From Phoronis australis (taxonomy: Eukaryota; Phoronida; Phoronidae), in NCBI GenBank assembly GCA_002633005.1, contig NMRA01000057.1:1041393-1105392 (forward strand): DNA of 64,000 nt, given 5' to 3'. The notes below the pieces were generated by a model, which saw nothing but the letters and a program-made list of their open reading frames with translations, did not search any database and had not been told where the DNA came from. The position numbers were made by a program, and so were the translations under genes. Shown here piece by piece: positions 48,966 to 61,700 of the stretch. The first letter of the stretch is position 1; each line of letters begins with the position of its first letter.

Positions 48966-51300
48966 GCATGTTCACGGCACCTCTCTAGTATTTCTTGATC
49001 AGTGTATTCCAGTTCGAACTGATAGCCCTTGAAACCTAATGATCTGATCAGTAAAGTCTTCGACGGACGAGCTCTCGACTAAGTCCGGATTGGCGCCGGG
49101 CGAGTTGCCATGTAGACGTTTGTTATTCTGCGTTCCCTTTCAAAATAAATTATTCTCACCCTAACCAATGCTTATATAAAGCAGAAACAAAAGTCTGTCT
49201 CATTAGATACAATTTGTAATGCCTTTGGAGTATTCGTGAGTGCAAATGTTTTGAGAAGCCAGCAATGAATAAACCACCGTGTTACTGGCTTTAGACGCAA
49301 CAAAGGTAACTGACCGGGCACCGAGACCGCGTGAGTGCATGCTAATTCAGTGTTTGCTAACAGAAACCTGTTGTGAAACAATAACTTTATTTTATATGCT
49401 ATGGTCACATGTTAGGGGAATCTTTATTTATATATACAAATACATTATTCAAATCATTGTTACTGACGGTTCTGTGAAGGGGAACCCGACTTCGCGGCCC
49501 CCGACAAGTAGATTTTCAGTTTCGTGGCTAATTCCCCTAAATAATTATGTACACATTATTTTTTTGGCTCACTATTATAGTGTTTTCGTGACTGGGAGTT
49601 TAGTTTCCAACTTACGCTGGTATATGTTCCTGACATCCATTTCCGGCGGCCGCGACTTGCCTGATCGGGTTCCGAGCCACTGGCGAGGAGTAACGAGCGT
49701 TTTGTGTGTTTAGAACTGATAAAATCGCAAGTCTAAAAGTACAACACACAGCTATGTTCCCCATCTGTATTTCATGGAAAAATGATTCGAATTTATAACC
49801 AAACTTAATCCCTGTGATCGACCATGGTAAATTGGCCCGTTACAGGTGAACTCTGTAGACTACGGTACGTTCAAATACCTATAAATCCGTAACAACAAAA
49901 AAATAAAACAAAACGTTTGTTCAAGAACTCTATGTATTTGTAAGGGGTTTACATCGAATTTTGATTATTTATTGGTGTTAAACGATGAATTCAAGCAATA
50001 AGTTGACAAGTAAGTGTGTTGTGAAAGGCTGAACAGACTGCGTTTGAACCGATTATGTCATTGGTTAATTTCAACACCTCCGTCTACCGTTAGGTGTCAG
50101 GTAAAACAACTGAATTTGTTGTTAGCGAGTGGAATTACTCGATCTATATTGATACAAAATAGGTTGTTTATTGGGTGACATTCTCCTTGGCATGGACTGT
50201 AGTAAAGACGCATTATCAAATGTGTCGTGGGGTTGGGAAGCATCCAACTGTTGCACACAGGGTAGGTAGCGATATACTTAGTCACTTGCCCAGATGCCAA
50301 TGTGAGTAAAAATGGTTGGGAGAGTAGAAATTTCCTTTTCCGGTCGCCCAAGCGGCAAGCGAATTTTTAGAGTGCACTAAAAACTGTCGTTTGCAAGATT
50401 TATTTATTTTTTCTTTATTAATGTAATGATTATAATGAGGGTAGCCCCATCAGTTCACACTGCTTTCCATGGGGGTCCTCAAGATGAAAATTAATAAATT
50501 TTCTCTTCCCTGTGTTGTTTTATCATGAATTTAAGGTAACCGTTAATTTTGGCCAGCATCTCGATGCTCCAACAGTAAAAAACATCGACGCAGTGTGCTC
50601 CTAGTGAGTCAGTACATGTTAACCGTTTTGCGATATGTCTGGACAAAAGGTCAGAGCGAGAGGTCCCTGCACAAAGGAATTTATGGACTAGTCTGCAACA
50701 ACGAAAATGGGGGAAGGCGGAAGACAGGTCCATGGGCTCACAGCGAGTGAAAAAAACATATTTCGTGGAACTGACACCTTATTGTACAGTGTAATTTTAG
50801 CGAAGATTATTTAATAAATAATAACATTGAAGACATATATAAATTATAATGATTGTTCTTGTTATCGTTACAAGCATTTAGTAAAATAAAAATTTTCTGG
50901 CTAACTCGCCGAGCTGGCCAGCAGAGTTTTGAAACCTGAGTATATCCCTGAGTAACCACAATGACTATAACTACAGATTTTGCAAAACCCACTGACATTG
51001 ACAAGTTGAACTTTTTTGCAAATTATGCCGCACACTGGCTAAACCATCAAAGTCAATGATTATTGTTAGTACATTTAGAGCTGTCAATGTCTTTAATTTA
51101 CAACTCAGAACACATACTTCTGTACGAGATTTCTATCTGATACGCCTCTTTATTTGTCAACACACTCCATGAAACATATTGACAAAAGTTATCTGCCTGA
51201 CCACATGCTACAAACGCCATTCTTTAAGTCAAATTGAAGGGTGTTGTAGTATGGACAAAAATATTGAACAGGACCAGGTATCAAATCATTTCAGTGTAAA

Positions 51301-51412
51301 AACGGTAATTTGCCAAATTAGGCAACTGAACGAAGGACTGCTTAAAAAAAGTTTGAATACAGGAGTAGTTGTTCGAGTTGAAACGAATTAAAGATATCGG
51401 GGGCCTTCTGAG
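51301..51412 (+). repeat. QLNEGLLE repeat family, copy A
   Basis: Shares with 63503-63626 the order caactgaa-gaa-gactgct, agtttga-tacagga, ttg-tcgagttg-aa-aa-taaaaga and ggccttct. Translated, copy A gives RQLNEGLLKKSLNTG and copy C AQLNERLLEQKFDYR, both followed by a stop shortly after, so the family may hold the end of a transposon reading frame. Confidence 0.7.
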
Positions 51413-51865
51413 GTGGCGTTATTCAAAAACCCCATAACCACCTCGACCATGATCCTTTAACCCACGACTTGCGGCAATAGAGGTATCTTTGCACTTTTTA
51501 CACATTTCATAACCCCTATGCACAAATGGTATTAATAGCAACAAGACTTTGATGGTTTAATCAGGGTGAGGCATAATTCGTCGAAAAGCTTCTGACGTAT
51601 GACTGTAATTACTTATTTTCAAGTTACAAACTGGTTACTAGTGTACGAAGGCTCTACGTAAGCACCGCCGCTACTTAACCAATACTTAACTTAGTTGATT
51701 TACTGACTACACCACTACTGCTAAGTAGAGACGATGGTGGCACTTTCTGATTTTAAAATCCTGAAACATGAACACTGAATGTTCGGTACAACTATATATA
51801 AGAGTGATTTCTATGAATAGACAGTGACCAGTGTCCCACAGGCAAGGAGGATGGTAGAGCTCCTA

Positions 51866-52060
51866 TAGGTGCTACACATGCCGGAAGCTTTTCAGTGAAT
51901 TATACCTTGCACTGACTAAAGAACGTTAACTCACCATTTTTAACATTGCACGCGCCAGGTGGTATGACGTCTTATCCCCTGGCGCGCGCAGTGTTAAAAA
52001 TGGTGAGTTACTGATTTTGGGAACTGAATGAGGGACTGCTCGAAGCAGGCCTTTATCCAG
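51866..52060 (+). repeat. QLNEGLLE repeat family, copy B, containing a long hairpin
   Basis: Begins near gctacacatgccggaagctt, contains the hairpin 51927-52010, and ends in gaactgaatgagggactgct. Start and end match copy C (63362 on) and the end matches copy A. Confidence 0.7.
51927..52010. repeat. Long hairpin inside repeat copy B
   Basis: taactcaccatttttaacat then tgcacgcgccagg pairs with ctggcgcgcgca then gtgttaaaaatggtgagtta, about 30 bp of stem with few mismatches and a loop of about 20 nt. The other copies of this family keep only the right arm, so the left arm looks like an inverted duplication specific to this copy. Confidence 0.85.
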
Positions 52061-52912
52061 GATTTTGAAAATAGGGTGTCCAAAATGGGGTTCCCAATAT
52101 TCCAGGGCGTCCATGATTCCGACGCGTAACCCCCCACCCCCAGCAATACCCCCAAACACACAGATTTTTTTACAAAAAATGTATAGATCAAGGTTTTTAC
52201 ATCTAAGTTTATAAAACAACCTTCTATGGTGAGCATTTTTACAAATAAAAACTGTGTAGACCAAGACTTTTACAATGCTGTCAATCAAGTGTCAAAATAG
52301 CAACAATGCATATACTTTGTATATACATTGTATATTTCTTCCTGCTTTGAAAAAGAGCCCCCACTGTGAGCCTTCAGAGGCTTCCTAGTATTCATTACAA
52401 TGTGTGAGTCCAAACTTGAAAGGTTCCTATTGACAGTGGGCGGCCAAATGATACATTGGGCCTCCTTGCCAAGGCATCCAGATTAGTGCTAGGGCGTCCA
52501 TTTGGACGCTCAGGACGGACGCTGCATAAAGGCCTGGACTGGAGTTGACCGTTTATACCGCACCACAGCGTAGATGCTGTGCACTACAAAGTTACCTGGT
52601 TCTGTTTCCATCCAGGACAGAAGCAACCCCCCAAAACACCAATGCCTGGACATTATATGGTAGTATGAAAGGGCCAACAGAAAGTTTCCTTTGATATCAA
52701 GAACACTGATCTATCTCCCTCCCTTTGAGTGGAGCAGGGCAAATACCCAATTATCCATGACTTTAGGACAATAAAACACTAGGCCGAAATCAAATAAACT
52801 TCCTGGACAAAAACTGGTCATATTTTCTATCTATTTGACTTCTGACATTGAATTTCCTGTGAAAAGTTAAGCAGGCATCAGCTTTTTAAAAAAGAATTTT
52901 ACAATAAATATC

Positions 52913-52957
52913 AATATAATAAATGTTAATATAATACATATTAATATAATAAATATT
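52913..52957. repeat. 15-bp AT minisatellite, three units
   Basis: aatataataaatgtt, aatataatacatatt and aatataataaatatt follow each other at 52913, 52928 and 52943. Confidence 0.9.
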
Positions 52958-53937
52958 ATGCCAAAAAGGTTAACCGATGGATGTGGTAATTGCTTTATGA
53001 CTTGTGACCTCTAACAAAGTATTGCCCAAAGGCTTCACCGTTATCTGATCTTGGAAATCACTTTAGTCTGGACTTGTAACAGTCATGGGTGAGAACTGGC
53101 CCCCATGTTGTTTCTCACTGGTGACAACAGGGGGAACATTTGTAATGGCTAAGACTAGTTTGTTCCTAAGAAGTGATTTCAGGTCTTGCAAACAAGCAAT
53201 AACCAACTGTCAGGACGGTCTTTCCAAACCCAGGAATCGTATCTATTTTGACTAAAGGAGCAATTTATGCTATTTCATCACGACAAGTGGTGTAAATCAA
53301 AATTTTCTTTACTGTGACGCAACACCCTTAGATGTTTTAACAAAAACCGGAACTGGTCACTGAAACAAACAGGTGGTTCAGCATATAGTTAAACTACGCA
53401 GTTGTGTGGCAAGGAATAAGCACAAACTCACTTTGATTGGAAGGCGTATTATGCACCCCTCCATCCCCTCAATCTCCCTTGGTTTAATCTTATCCATGAA
53501 TCACCTTTCCATTACAACACAGGATTCTCCATGGGAAAAATCCAAGCATGGTTAAAACTACAAATCCTGTTTTTGTCTCCTAATCTCTCTTCCTACTAAT
53601 TCATAACTTAACACCTAGAGTAACATGACAATTAAACTTACTGAGCATGTCACAATCGTTCCTAAAGCAGAAGAATTCACAAGAAACATCATGCAGTACC
53701 AAGTATTTCAACCATTTACCAAGTAATGCCCAGGCTTTTTCCATCAGGGCTGAAGATTTTGAAACATGGCTCATGGCTTATCAAATATGGCTCAGGGCAT
53801 CTAAATATGATTCAGTATTACATGTACATGTATACCTACACACACATCCCATGGGGAACACTGTACCATTATGCCAAAAAGAACCTTAACCATCACCACA
53901 ATTTAACATCAGGCAGCCACTTGCCAGTTGGACTCAC

Positions 53938-53977
53938 CTGTCTACCATTGCAATCCACTGGAAATGACCAAGACCCC
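53938..53977 (-). other. Candidate 5'-UTR exon
   Basis: On the minus strand the strong acceptor tttttgtctgtccacag precedes 40 nt ending in GGTAGACAG, followed by the consensus donor GTGAGTCC. It contains an ATG, but splicing to 36084 would meet a stop soon. It could be a non-coding leader exon of the large gene, or nothing. Confidence 0.25.
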
Positions 53978-54625
53978 CTGTGGACAGACAAAAACACTAC
54001 TACCCCTGAGTGACTGCTGAAAGCAATACTGTCACAAATGTCTGTATAGGGCTTTGGGACCATGGCACCAAATGCAAGTGTAAACTATCCCCCAGGCTAC
54101 TGTATGTGTTCAGCCTGTTATGTAACACTGTGTAGCAATGCCCTTTACATTAGACAACTGCCATTCACTGGTTCACAGTTCAACACCAGGAACAGCAAAT
54201 GACCATCCCACTCCTCTAAAGCCTGAACCATATTCCATCAACCACTGGCTACTGGACATTCTCAACATACCTACTTGGCATTGTACAACCTTTCTCTGAT
54301 CATGACTGGCATTCTACCACCTCACTCTAACACTGCCCCTCACACCTATCAAGGAAGTGAGTTGTTCATTCAAGCTATAGGGTACTGGTACCATAGTACT
54401 GTAATTCCTTCAGGTGAAGTGTTCAGGAAAAGAGAAGGAAATTTCAAAGGGGCGGCATACAAGCCAACATAATAGGCTCGATAATGCTTCAGTCCCTGAC
54501 AAACTTCAAGGCAAATGCAAGTCTTTGAAGATCAGTTAATTTATTTACTTGCTTAACCATCATGGTGAAGTTAACACACCGAATTGATACAAGATAAAAC
54601 CAGGAGTGTTATACTGTATGCTTAC

Positions 54626-54678
54626 CTGCAATGTTGGAAGACAGTGATTCTGTCATTGACAGTAACCAAGGCTGTTAC
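54626..54678 (-). other. Candidate 5'-UTR exon
   Basis: On the minus strand there is an acceptor-like ctacttgtaacag and, about 44 nt further on, CATTGCAG followed by the strong donor GTAAGC. No protein frame is obvious. Borders are approximate and only RNA data can confirm. Confidence 0.2.
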
Positions 54679-57600
54679 AAGTAGGTATGTAAGTGTTAAA
54701 GTGCATGTCAAGACTGCTCAGTGTTCTTAACTATAAATTACCATTCATCCTGATTAACACTGAGAATGCTCAGGGCACTTAAACTGAAAATTACAAAAAT
54801 CAGGGAGTAGGCATTCGCACTGCAACTAACAGGTTCAAGGAGCTGCATTTTACAGATACCTTATCGGCATTTTGACCAAACCAATTTTGTGAAAACTTAT
54901 TTGCAAAGGATATAATGGTATGTTTTCAAAATAAACACAATCAAAGCTGCATTTCACTGTTGATGACGCCTACCTATCAATGTTGATTACTTAACGGAAA
55001 TACTAATGGGGTTAAAAAAGATTACAACACTCATATGATCTTGTGCTGCAACTCGAGTCTTTTCTCCAGTCGTTGACGGTTTCCTTGCTCTAGTTAAATA
55101 TGGAATTTTCAAACTAATTTTAGAGTTTAGGGTGGTGCATGAACCAAATGTCTTAAGCTGAACTTCATTTTTTATGAATTTCTCGGTATAGATGCAAAAA
55201 AATGTGCAGAAATGTAATTTATGACCAGAAGTAGAGTTTAAGCGAACCAAAAAGTAATGCCACAAGGCCACTGTAATCGTCTGTAATAGATAGGCGGTGT
55301 GTTATCTCTCCTCGATATTTACCTACGCTGTTGTGTTTAGTTGTATTTGAATGTGTTACAGCTTTGGCCATTTTTTACCATTTATCAGTAAAACATTAGA
55401 GCTAAAAACATGAATGTCGATTCCAAAGGCATCCAACAGACGGATGGGTAGGGTAGGGTATTAGCAGTTGAAAACCCATAAGATACCAACATTCCAAGTA
55501 CTGTATGTTTGACCTTTGAACTCTGGGAGAGTTGACTTCTAAAGGGGTGAGCCATACAGAAGTTAGGGTTGGTTTATTGACTGTTGTCAACTTGATTTTT
55601 AATTTCACGCTTGTTTTATTTCACGTCATAGTTGACTACACTAGAAAACAGGACGCGAAATTAAATATATTAAAGGGGAAGGCAACCTTTTTTCTTGTCA
55701 TTTTTAGCAAAAATAAGGTTCACTGGTTATCCCAGATATATTTTTCACTTAATTGCAGCTTTTCGCAACTTATTAATTAATTGACCAACTCGTAAACAAA
55801 AGCAAACAACAACCTAACTTATAACAACCAAAGTAGAGCACGGACTGACTGGCAGCTCTCACTGTAGTCAGTCCATACGAAAAGAAATTGGCGCAAAATT
55901 CTTGCCTCCCAAAACGTCACTTCAGGAGTAGAGGACGAGTAATTGTTTAAATTACAAAAAGCTGTAATTAACTGAAAAATATGTCTGGGATAATCAACGA
56001 ACCTAAATTTTTGCTAAAACTGACATGAAAGAAGGTTTCCTTTGCCTTAAAGTGAGCCTCACTTTCAGTTTCATGGTGTCACTGTCAAGGACTGAGTATA
56101 TTTTGTTTCGATACAACAGAAATTCTCCACTTATATCACACAAAAAATAACTGCAAAAATGATCATTTTTTAACAGTTGTTCAATTCCTGCAAATGATGG
56201 TAACTTAGTAAATTGAGTTTCCTCTTTTGTTCCTCAAGAGGTTCTCAGCCTACTGGAGCCCCACCTAGTGGTTCTAAACAAACCATGTTTCTTCTTGTTT
56301 CACAGGTTATTTCCCCATCAGCAACTGTGACAGCCAACTGTCAACAACCAATTCTTAAAACCTAGTGATAATCGTCTGGCAGTTTATGGTTACATAGGAC
56401 CTCACAAAATATACAAATTAGGCTAATTTCAGAACATCATTCATATCTCAGAAGTGGCTGATCGGATTCATCACATGCCATATTTTTCATGTACTATTCT
56501 CCAAAACAACGACAGGATTTTTTGAAATGATCCAGTTTTGTAGGAACAGCTATCAAAAAGGACTTTTGTGACTTCCGTGCAAAAATTTAAAGATACATAT
56601 AGCGAAGACGAAATGACAGTGGATATCGTTGTTTTGCTTTCAATATCTTCGTTTTTGCATAATTTTACTAACATGCCATCATCACGGTCACACTGCATGG
56701 CCCACTAAGTTTGAGACAGATTGTTAAATGTAAAAACCAAATTCTCCAGGCTTTTTTCTTTCAGAAAATGCATGCTTTTACTGAGATCAAGCCTTTGTGA
56801 AGATTGGCTACATACAAGGCTTATTGATCACCATCTAAAGTTGAGACAAGACTGTTATGAAGATTCAGGGGTGTCAGCAATTTATAGGACAAAGAATGGG
56901 CAACAATTATTTCAACTTTAAGTAATATAGAGACTCCAGACACATGCATTCGTGAAGTACACCAACCTTTATACAAGTTTCAACACCAACTTCACACTAT
57001 TCATACCCTGGTTACACATGAATGGCACTGCTTAATTAGTTCCACATGACCGCCTATTTTACAATATTTCACCCCATCTGTTGAAAATACAACATGATCA
57101 ATCCCTCTCTATGTAGTACTTTAAGAACGAGAAGAATCCAGTGTTTTACCTTCGCAGCGTACCACAAAAGGGACAAAAGCACGGCCTCAAAATTACAATT
57201 GCCAGAAGTAAACCTCCAGACAAACCAACGGCTGCTAAGACACTAAAATTCCATACTTCAAAAAATTTACCCTGAAAAACTCTGGTGCAACTCTGATAAG
57301 GGTACAACCTCCTATCCAAGTTAGTCAGGAAAGTTCTGGTTACTATCAACAGGAAATGGAAAGAACCTTAATAAAACTGTTTATGCAGACTATAATCACA
57401 TTGTTGAAAAACACAGAACGATTAATCATGGCATACTTCAATGAGCAGCCAATCAGCAATGTGTGATATGTGATGTCTGACATATATACAGATGGCTGTG
57501 TCATGAAAACCAATTTCAGACCAATCGACTGGAGTGACAAAATTGAAGAAAACAGGTAGATCAACATTATTCTCTCAAAATGAAAACAAACTCTGATCCA

Positions 57601-58597
57601 CAGTCAATTGCTCAACAACATGACCTTGAACTTATATCATCAAGTATAAAAATCTACATAACAGACAGCACTAATGCTAGGCATTTAAAAAGGCATATTC
57701 TAAAAATGTATTACAAAGACTAGTTATCTAACTAACACAGGTTCCTTCTGCGTTTACAAGAGGCACATTTGACATGGAGCAGCCAACATGGAACAGCTGA
57801 GAGGCGCAAGTATGTGACGTGTAAACATGACCGACACGGGGCACGTTGACACGGCGGCGGCCATGTTTGACACCGGTATGAGAGGTAGAGCAAGTTGCAC
57901 TCAATCAGTTGCTTCAGTTCCAACGGTATATGCCTAAACATTAACTTAGGCATGACAGAAGAGATCATATTTTATTGCTCTTCAATAGTATACATATGGG
58001 TGACCACATTGTTTAGGACGTTCGCCAAGGTTAATCAGAACATTCCCAGACAGTCTTCGGAAAATAGATGTCTGTGCTGATACAGATTCAGATAATGTTA
58101 TGGACATTCAACTTAAGTGCAGCAACTTGTGAAAGGGACTAATAAACACAGCCAAAGCTACATAACGATTTGTGGCAATTGTGGGCAGTTGTGATATCAC
58201 TTCTTGTATTAATCTTCAGATGAAATAAAGAGTTTGAAAAAATGGTACGTTTACACATCTTATGTCCACTTTTTCACTTCATACTTCCTGCTCAGCATTT
58301 TGCCTAACCAGTCCATTTGCTCAACAGGAAGCTCTAGTGTGTAGCCATACTGAACTGCTTAACTGAGATACCAGCATGCCACTGGGAAACCTTATACCCT
58401 GCTATAGTTTGACCAGATGGTATACACAGACAAGAGATAAGGGATTCACATCATTCTAATTGAAGTCTGGCATCTGGCTAAAAATTTATGAGCAGGAATC
58501 CTGACAAAGGAAATTCAATGACTTTCTGTTTGGATGTTAGGTGACCTTTATTTTAGTATTTTGCATCACTACCTAAAGGAAATGCCGGTGTTCTGTG
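54679..58597. other. Non-coding stretch
   Basis: No coding exon supported. Includes the dispersed repeat copy 57826-57950 and a CTCF-like core at 56257-56271 on the minus strand. Confidence 0.5.
57826..57950 (+). repeat. Dispersed repeat, copy 2
   Basis: Second copy of the element at 37736-37850 in the same orientation. The similarity fades after the gcttcagttccaac segment. Confidence 0.75.
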
Positions 58598-58701
58598 TAA
58601 GTCATTTGCAGGGGACCCCACATTTTGAGAACCAGTTTTCTCCATTGAATAACGTGTATCAAACTGGTTCTTAAAATCCAGGGACCTCTGTAAGTGACTT
58701 A
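58598..58701. mobile_element. Full-length 104-bp hairpin MITE
   Basis: The entire segment folds on itself: taagtcatttgcaggggacc pairs with the distal ggacctctgtaagtgactta, and ttttgagaaccagttt (58623-58638) pairs with aaactggttcttaaaa (58661-58676) in 15 of 16 positions, leaving a loop of about 22 nt. Non-coding. Compact fold-back elements of this kind are non-autonomous DNA transposons; the family name is unknown to me. Confidence 0.8.
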
Positions 58702-61700
58702 ATTCTTGTGTTGATAATACGTTCTCCACAACCTGTTTTGACTGTCCTAGTCACAAGTTTGAATTGCATCTGGACACATTTGCCTTGATTCGAGTTTGGA
58801 AAACTATACAACGACTTTTACTTTTGGAAGATTTTTTTCTTAACCAAATTTAGATATTATAGACTTTTGCCATCAGTATAATTGCATATTTCCCAGGCTT
58901 AAATGAACAAGCTCCCCATAGAAAAGGCACTGACTTTCAATCATGTTCATGAATTTCTTAATTCCCCTAGAGTTTGAATTTTCTGAGGTGGAGAAGTCAC
59001 TGGGTATTGTGATGGTATCAATTGGCAGTATCATATCAGCATTGGTATCAGCACTTGTGTAATTAGTTTCAGTATCAGTATCAGTCTGGGTATCTGAGTA
59101 TATCGAGTATCATTTTCTTACAAATTATAAAATCATCATCCAACCTGTACATTCAGTCAGACATAAATGTAGGGGAATATTCCAGGAAGAAATGACTGAC
59201 TGACCTTGGAGAAACCCTATTTTCACAGCTTGTATTGGCATCTCACAATTCAATGGATCAGCGCTATTTAGGACAAAGTTCTGTGACCACAACTACAGTA
59301 AGAATATAAATGTCTAACCAACACTGTAGGATTCCAATCAGACAAGATGTTCAACATTCCTGACAGTTGACTGCTGACAGATACCTACCCCTACTCCTGG
59401 TATATCCAGTTAATTGTCTGCAATAACATTCAATTGGTATGCATTCCTTGCACACCATCAGACCATGGTCTCCACTAATGACAGAAGACAGCAGTGACAG
59501 TTTCTTTATACAACTCCAGCCTAGACAACTTATCAATGGAATGCAAAAATGACAGAAACACAATTTTCCAAGAAACAGATTTTACCCCACAGAAATGAGC
59601 AGCAGTTTACTGGACACTGTCTGAATGTTCCAATTAGAACAGAGGTCTACCATTCTTTCAGGACCACAAAACTGCACAATGCAAGAGAGGATTTGGAGCA
59701 GTCTAAACTTGGGATGATCCCCCACCTTATGGTGGACATGCCAGGACTCTAACACAAGGCATGAGACAGTCATGTGGTCATTATCAAAGCCAGGTCTCCA
59801 GTAAATCTGACTGGTGATCCCCACCTTAGGATGTGCCATGTAGTCTTAACAAGTAGTAAAACCAATTTCATAACTTGATATGCATTTCTGTAAAACAAAT
59901 ATAATTTCATGGAATCTATCACAGGAAACCAGACAATGGTTGGTTTTGAGCTGATTTCACTATCATTGTGTAAACACTAGGTAAATGTCAATAATTTATG
60001 AAATAGAAACAATGGCCAGGTCCCTGTGATAAAATACCAAGTTAGTTTGAACCTCCACACCAAACAATGACAGGCCAAACAAACTTGTGTCCCATGCACT
60101 CTAAACCCAAAGCAATAACTGTGACATTGTAGCAATCATTGAAACTTAAAATCCTTCAGCAATTCACATGTGTGAATTCAATACCCAAAAATACCGATAA
60201 GATACAACAATTCTCCACTTATTTAGCAGACTCACCTCATTTCGAACACTCAAAATTATTTCTAAAGAAAGTATTATTATATATTTTGTCTCTTACTTGT
60301 TTTGCAGGAGGCTTTGTACTTTGTTGGTGGGAATTTCTTGCTTCACCTAATTCGCACACAGTCAGTTTTGTACATAAGACAACACTCACTCAAAATCCAG
60401 ACATTAATTCCGGTAATAAACACCTCTTTAACTGCATTAATAAAATTTGAACATTGTATATTCACCAATCACCAGTTTCACCACTTAATTCATCCATTTG
60501 ACAATGGGATTTATCCTGCTGTAGTAAATACCAGGTGACCTGGAAGAGCCATGTGTCATCTAATATGTCCAAAAGAGAGTTTCATCAATGAAGAAGCAAA
60601 GAATTCCTTCTTATATTGGGCCAGGATAAAGTAATTAAGTTTCTGTTTATTGCATCATATTGGCAACCCCTGGCAGCATTTCATTAAATTCGCACATGGG
60701 CAATGCTAACTCAGTTATCTCCCATACCCATAAACTATGAAGTCTATATATTCAGTTAATTTGACACACCTCGACTATCAGGAATTTTGTGCAAAGTGAG
60801 TGGAGAATTACCATATCTCGTTTTTCTTACAAATACATTTTCATAGTAAACCATACCACATTAGGGGTGTTCATTATACAATACGACTTTCTACAGTACA
60901 TAACAACTAAAACGAAAAAGAACTCCCACCTCTACAGAAACTAATTTAAGAATTCTTGACAAAAAAACTACGAATGTCATTTTCCATCAAAAATTATGTT
61001 TGCGAGACCTATAAGGTCTTGCACACAGACACTTTAGCCATTATCCAGAGATTCCAACTGTCAACTGTATAGTAGTGACCAAGGATCTGTAGTCACATAC
61101 TGACTCAGGATGAAAACAGACTGAGAGCGATCCTTCAGTCCCTGGCTCGGGATATCTCTGCTGAGGACAGTGAGGTATACGGAACAGACTGTACGCTTTC
61201 AAAACCAACCTGTCTGGGTGCATGTACAGACAGCGACTGCACACGCACCTTGCAGTCGGGAGGTAGCAATTAGTACGAAAAATGTCCTTTTGTCTATCCC
61301 ATCCTGAGGTCCCTTTTAATGCATTTTTTGTTTTTCTATATATAATTCAACTGACCGTAGTTAAACAATGACCATGGGTCTATCTAGCACAAAAGATTTC
61401 CAAGCTTCGCATTTATCTTCTAGTACAGTTTTCTTATCATTACACACCCAATTCATTACAGTCAAGACGAGGCTGTCTCTTCCGTTCATGCAAATCTCAG
61501 GACGCGACTCACATTTCTATTGAAGAATGGACAGCGACTGCAACTTCACATTGCCAAATTCATCCGTGACAAGGCAAGTGGGAAAATAGAACGGTCACCA
61601 GATATTCAATAGATAACTTGTTCTCCAACTTTTAGTCACGTTACAACCCACAAAATGCAACAGACAATTTTTGGAAAAACGTTCTATTCTGGACTTCTGA

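Larger units (their letters stand above)
48447..53937. other. Stretch with THAP relic, hairpin and repeat copies
   Basis: Apart from the THAP relic (48700-48965), the repeat copies at 51301-51412 and 51866-52060 and the 15-bp minisatellite at 52913-52957, I see nothing I can support. The 144-codon plus frame at 49279-49713 lacks recognisable domains; it may be part of the element that carried the THAP relic. Confidence 0.5.

Noticed and set aside
49279-49713. 144-codon plus-strand frame
   Set aside because: Composition is random-looking, with mixed hydrophobic runs and no domain. It may lie within the relic of a transposon but cannot be supported as a gene.
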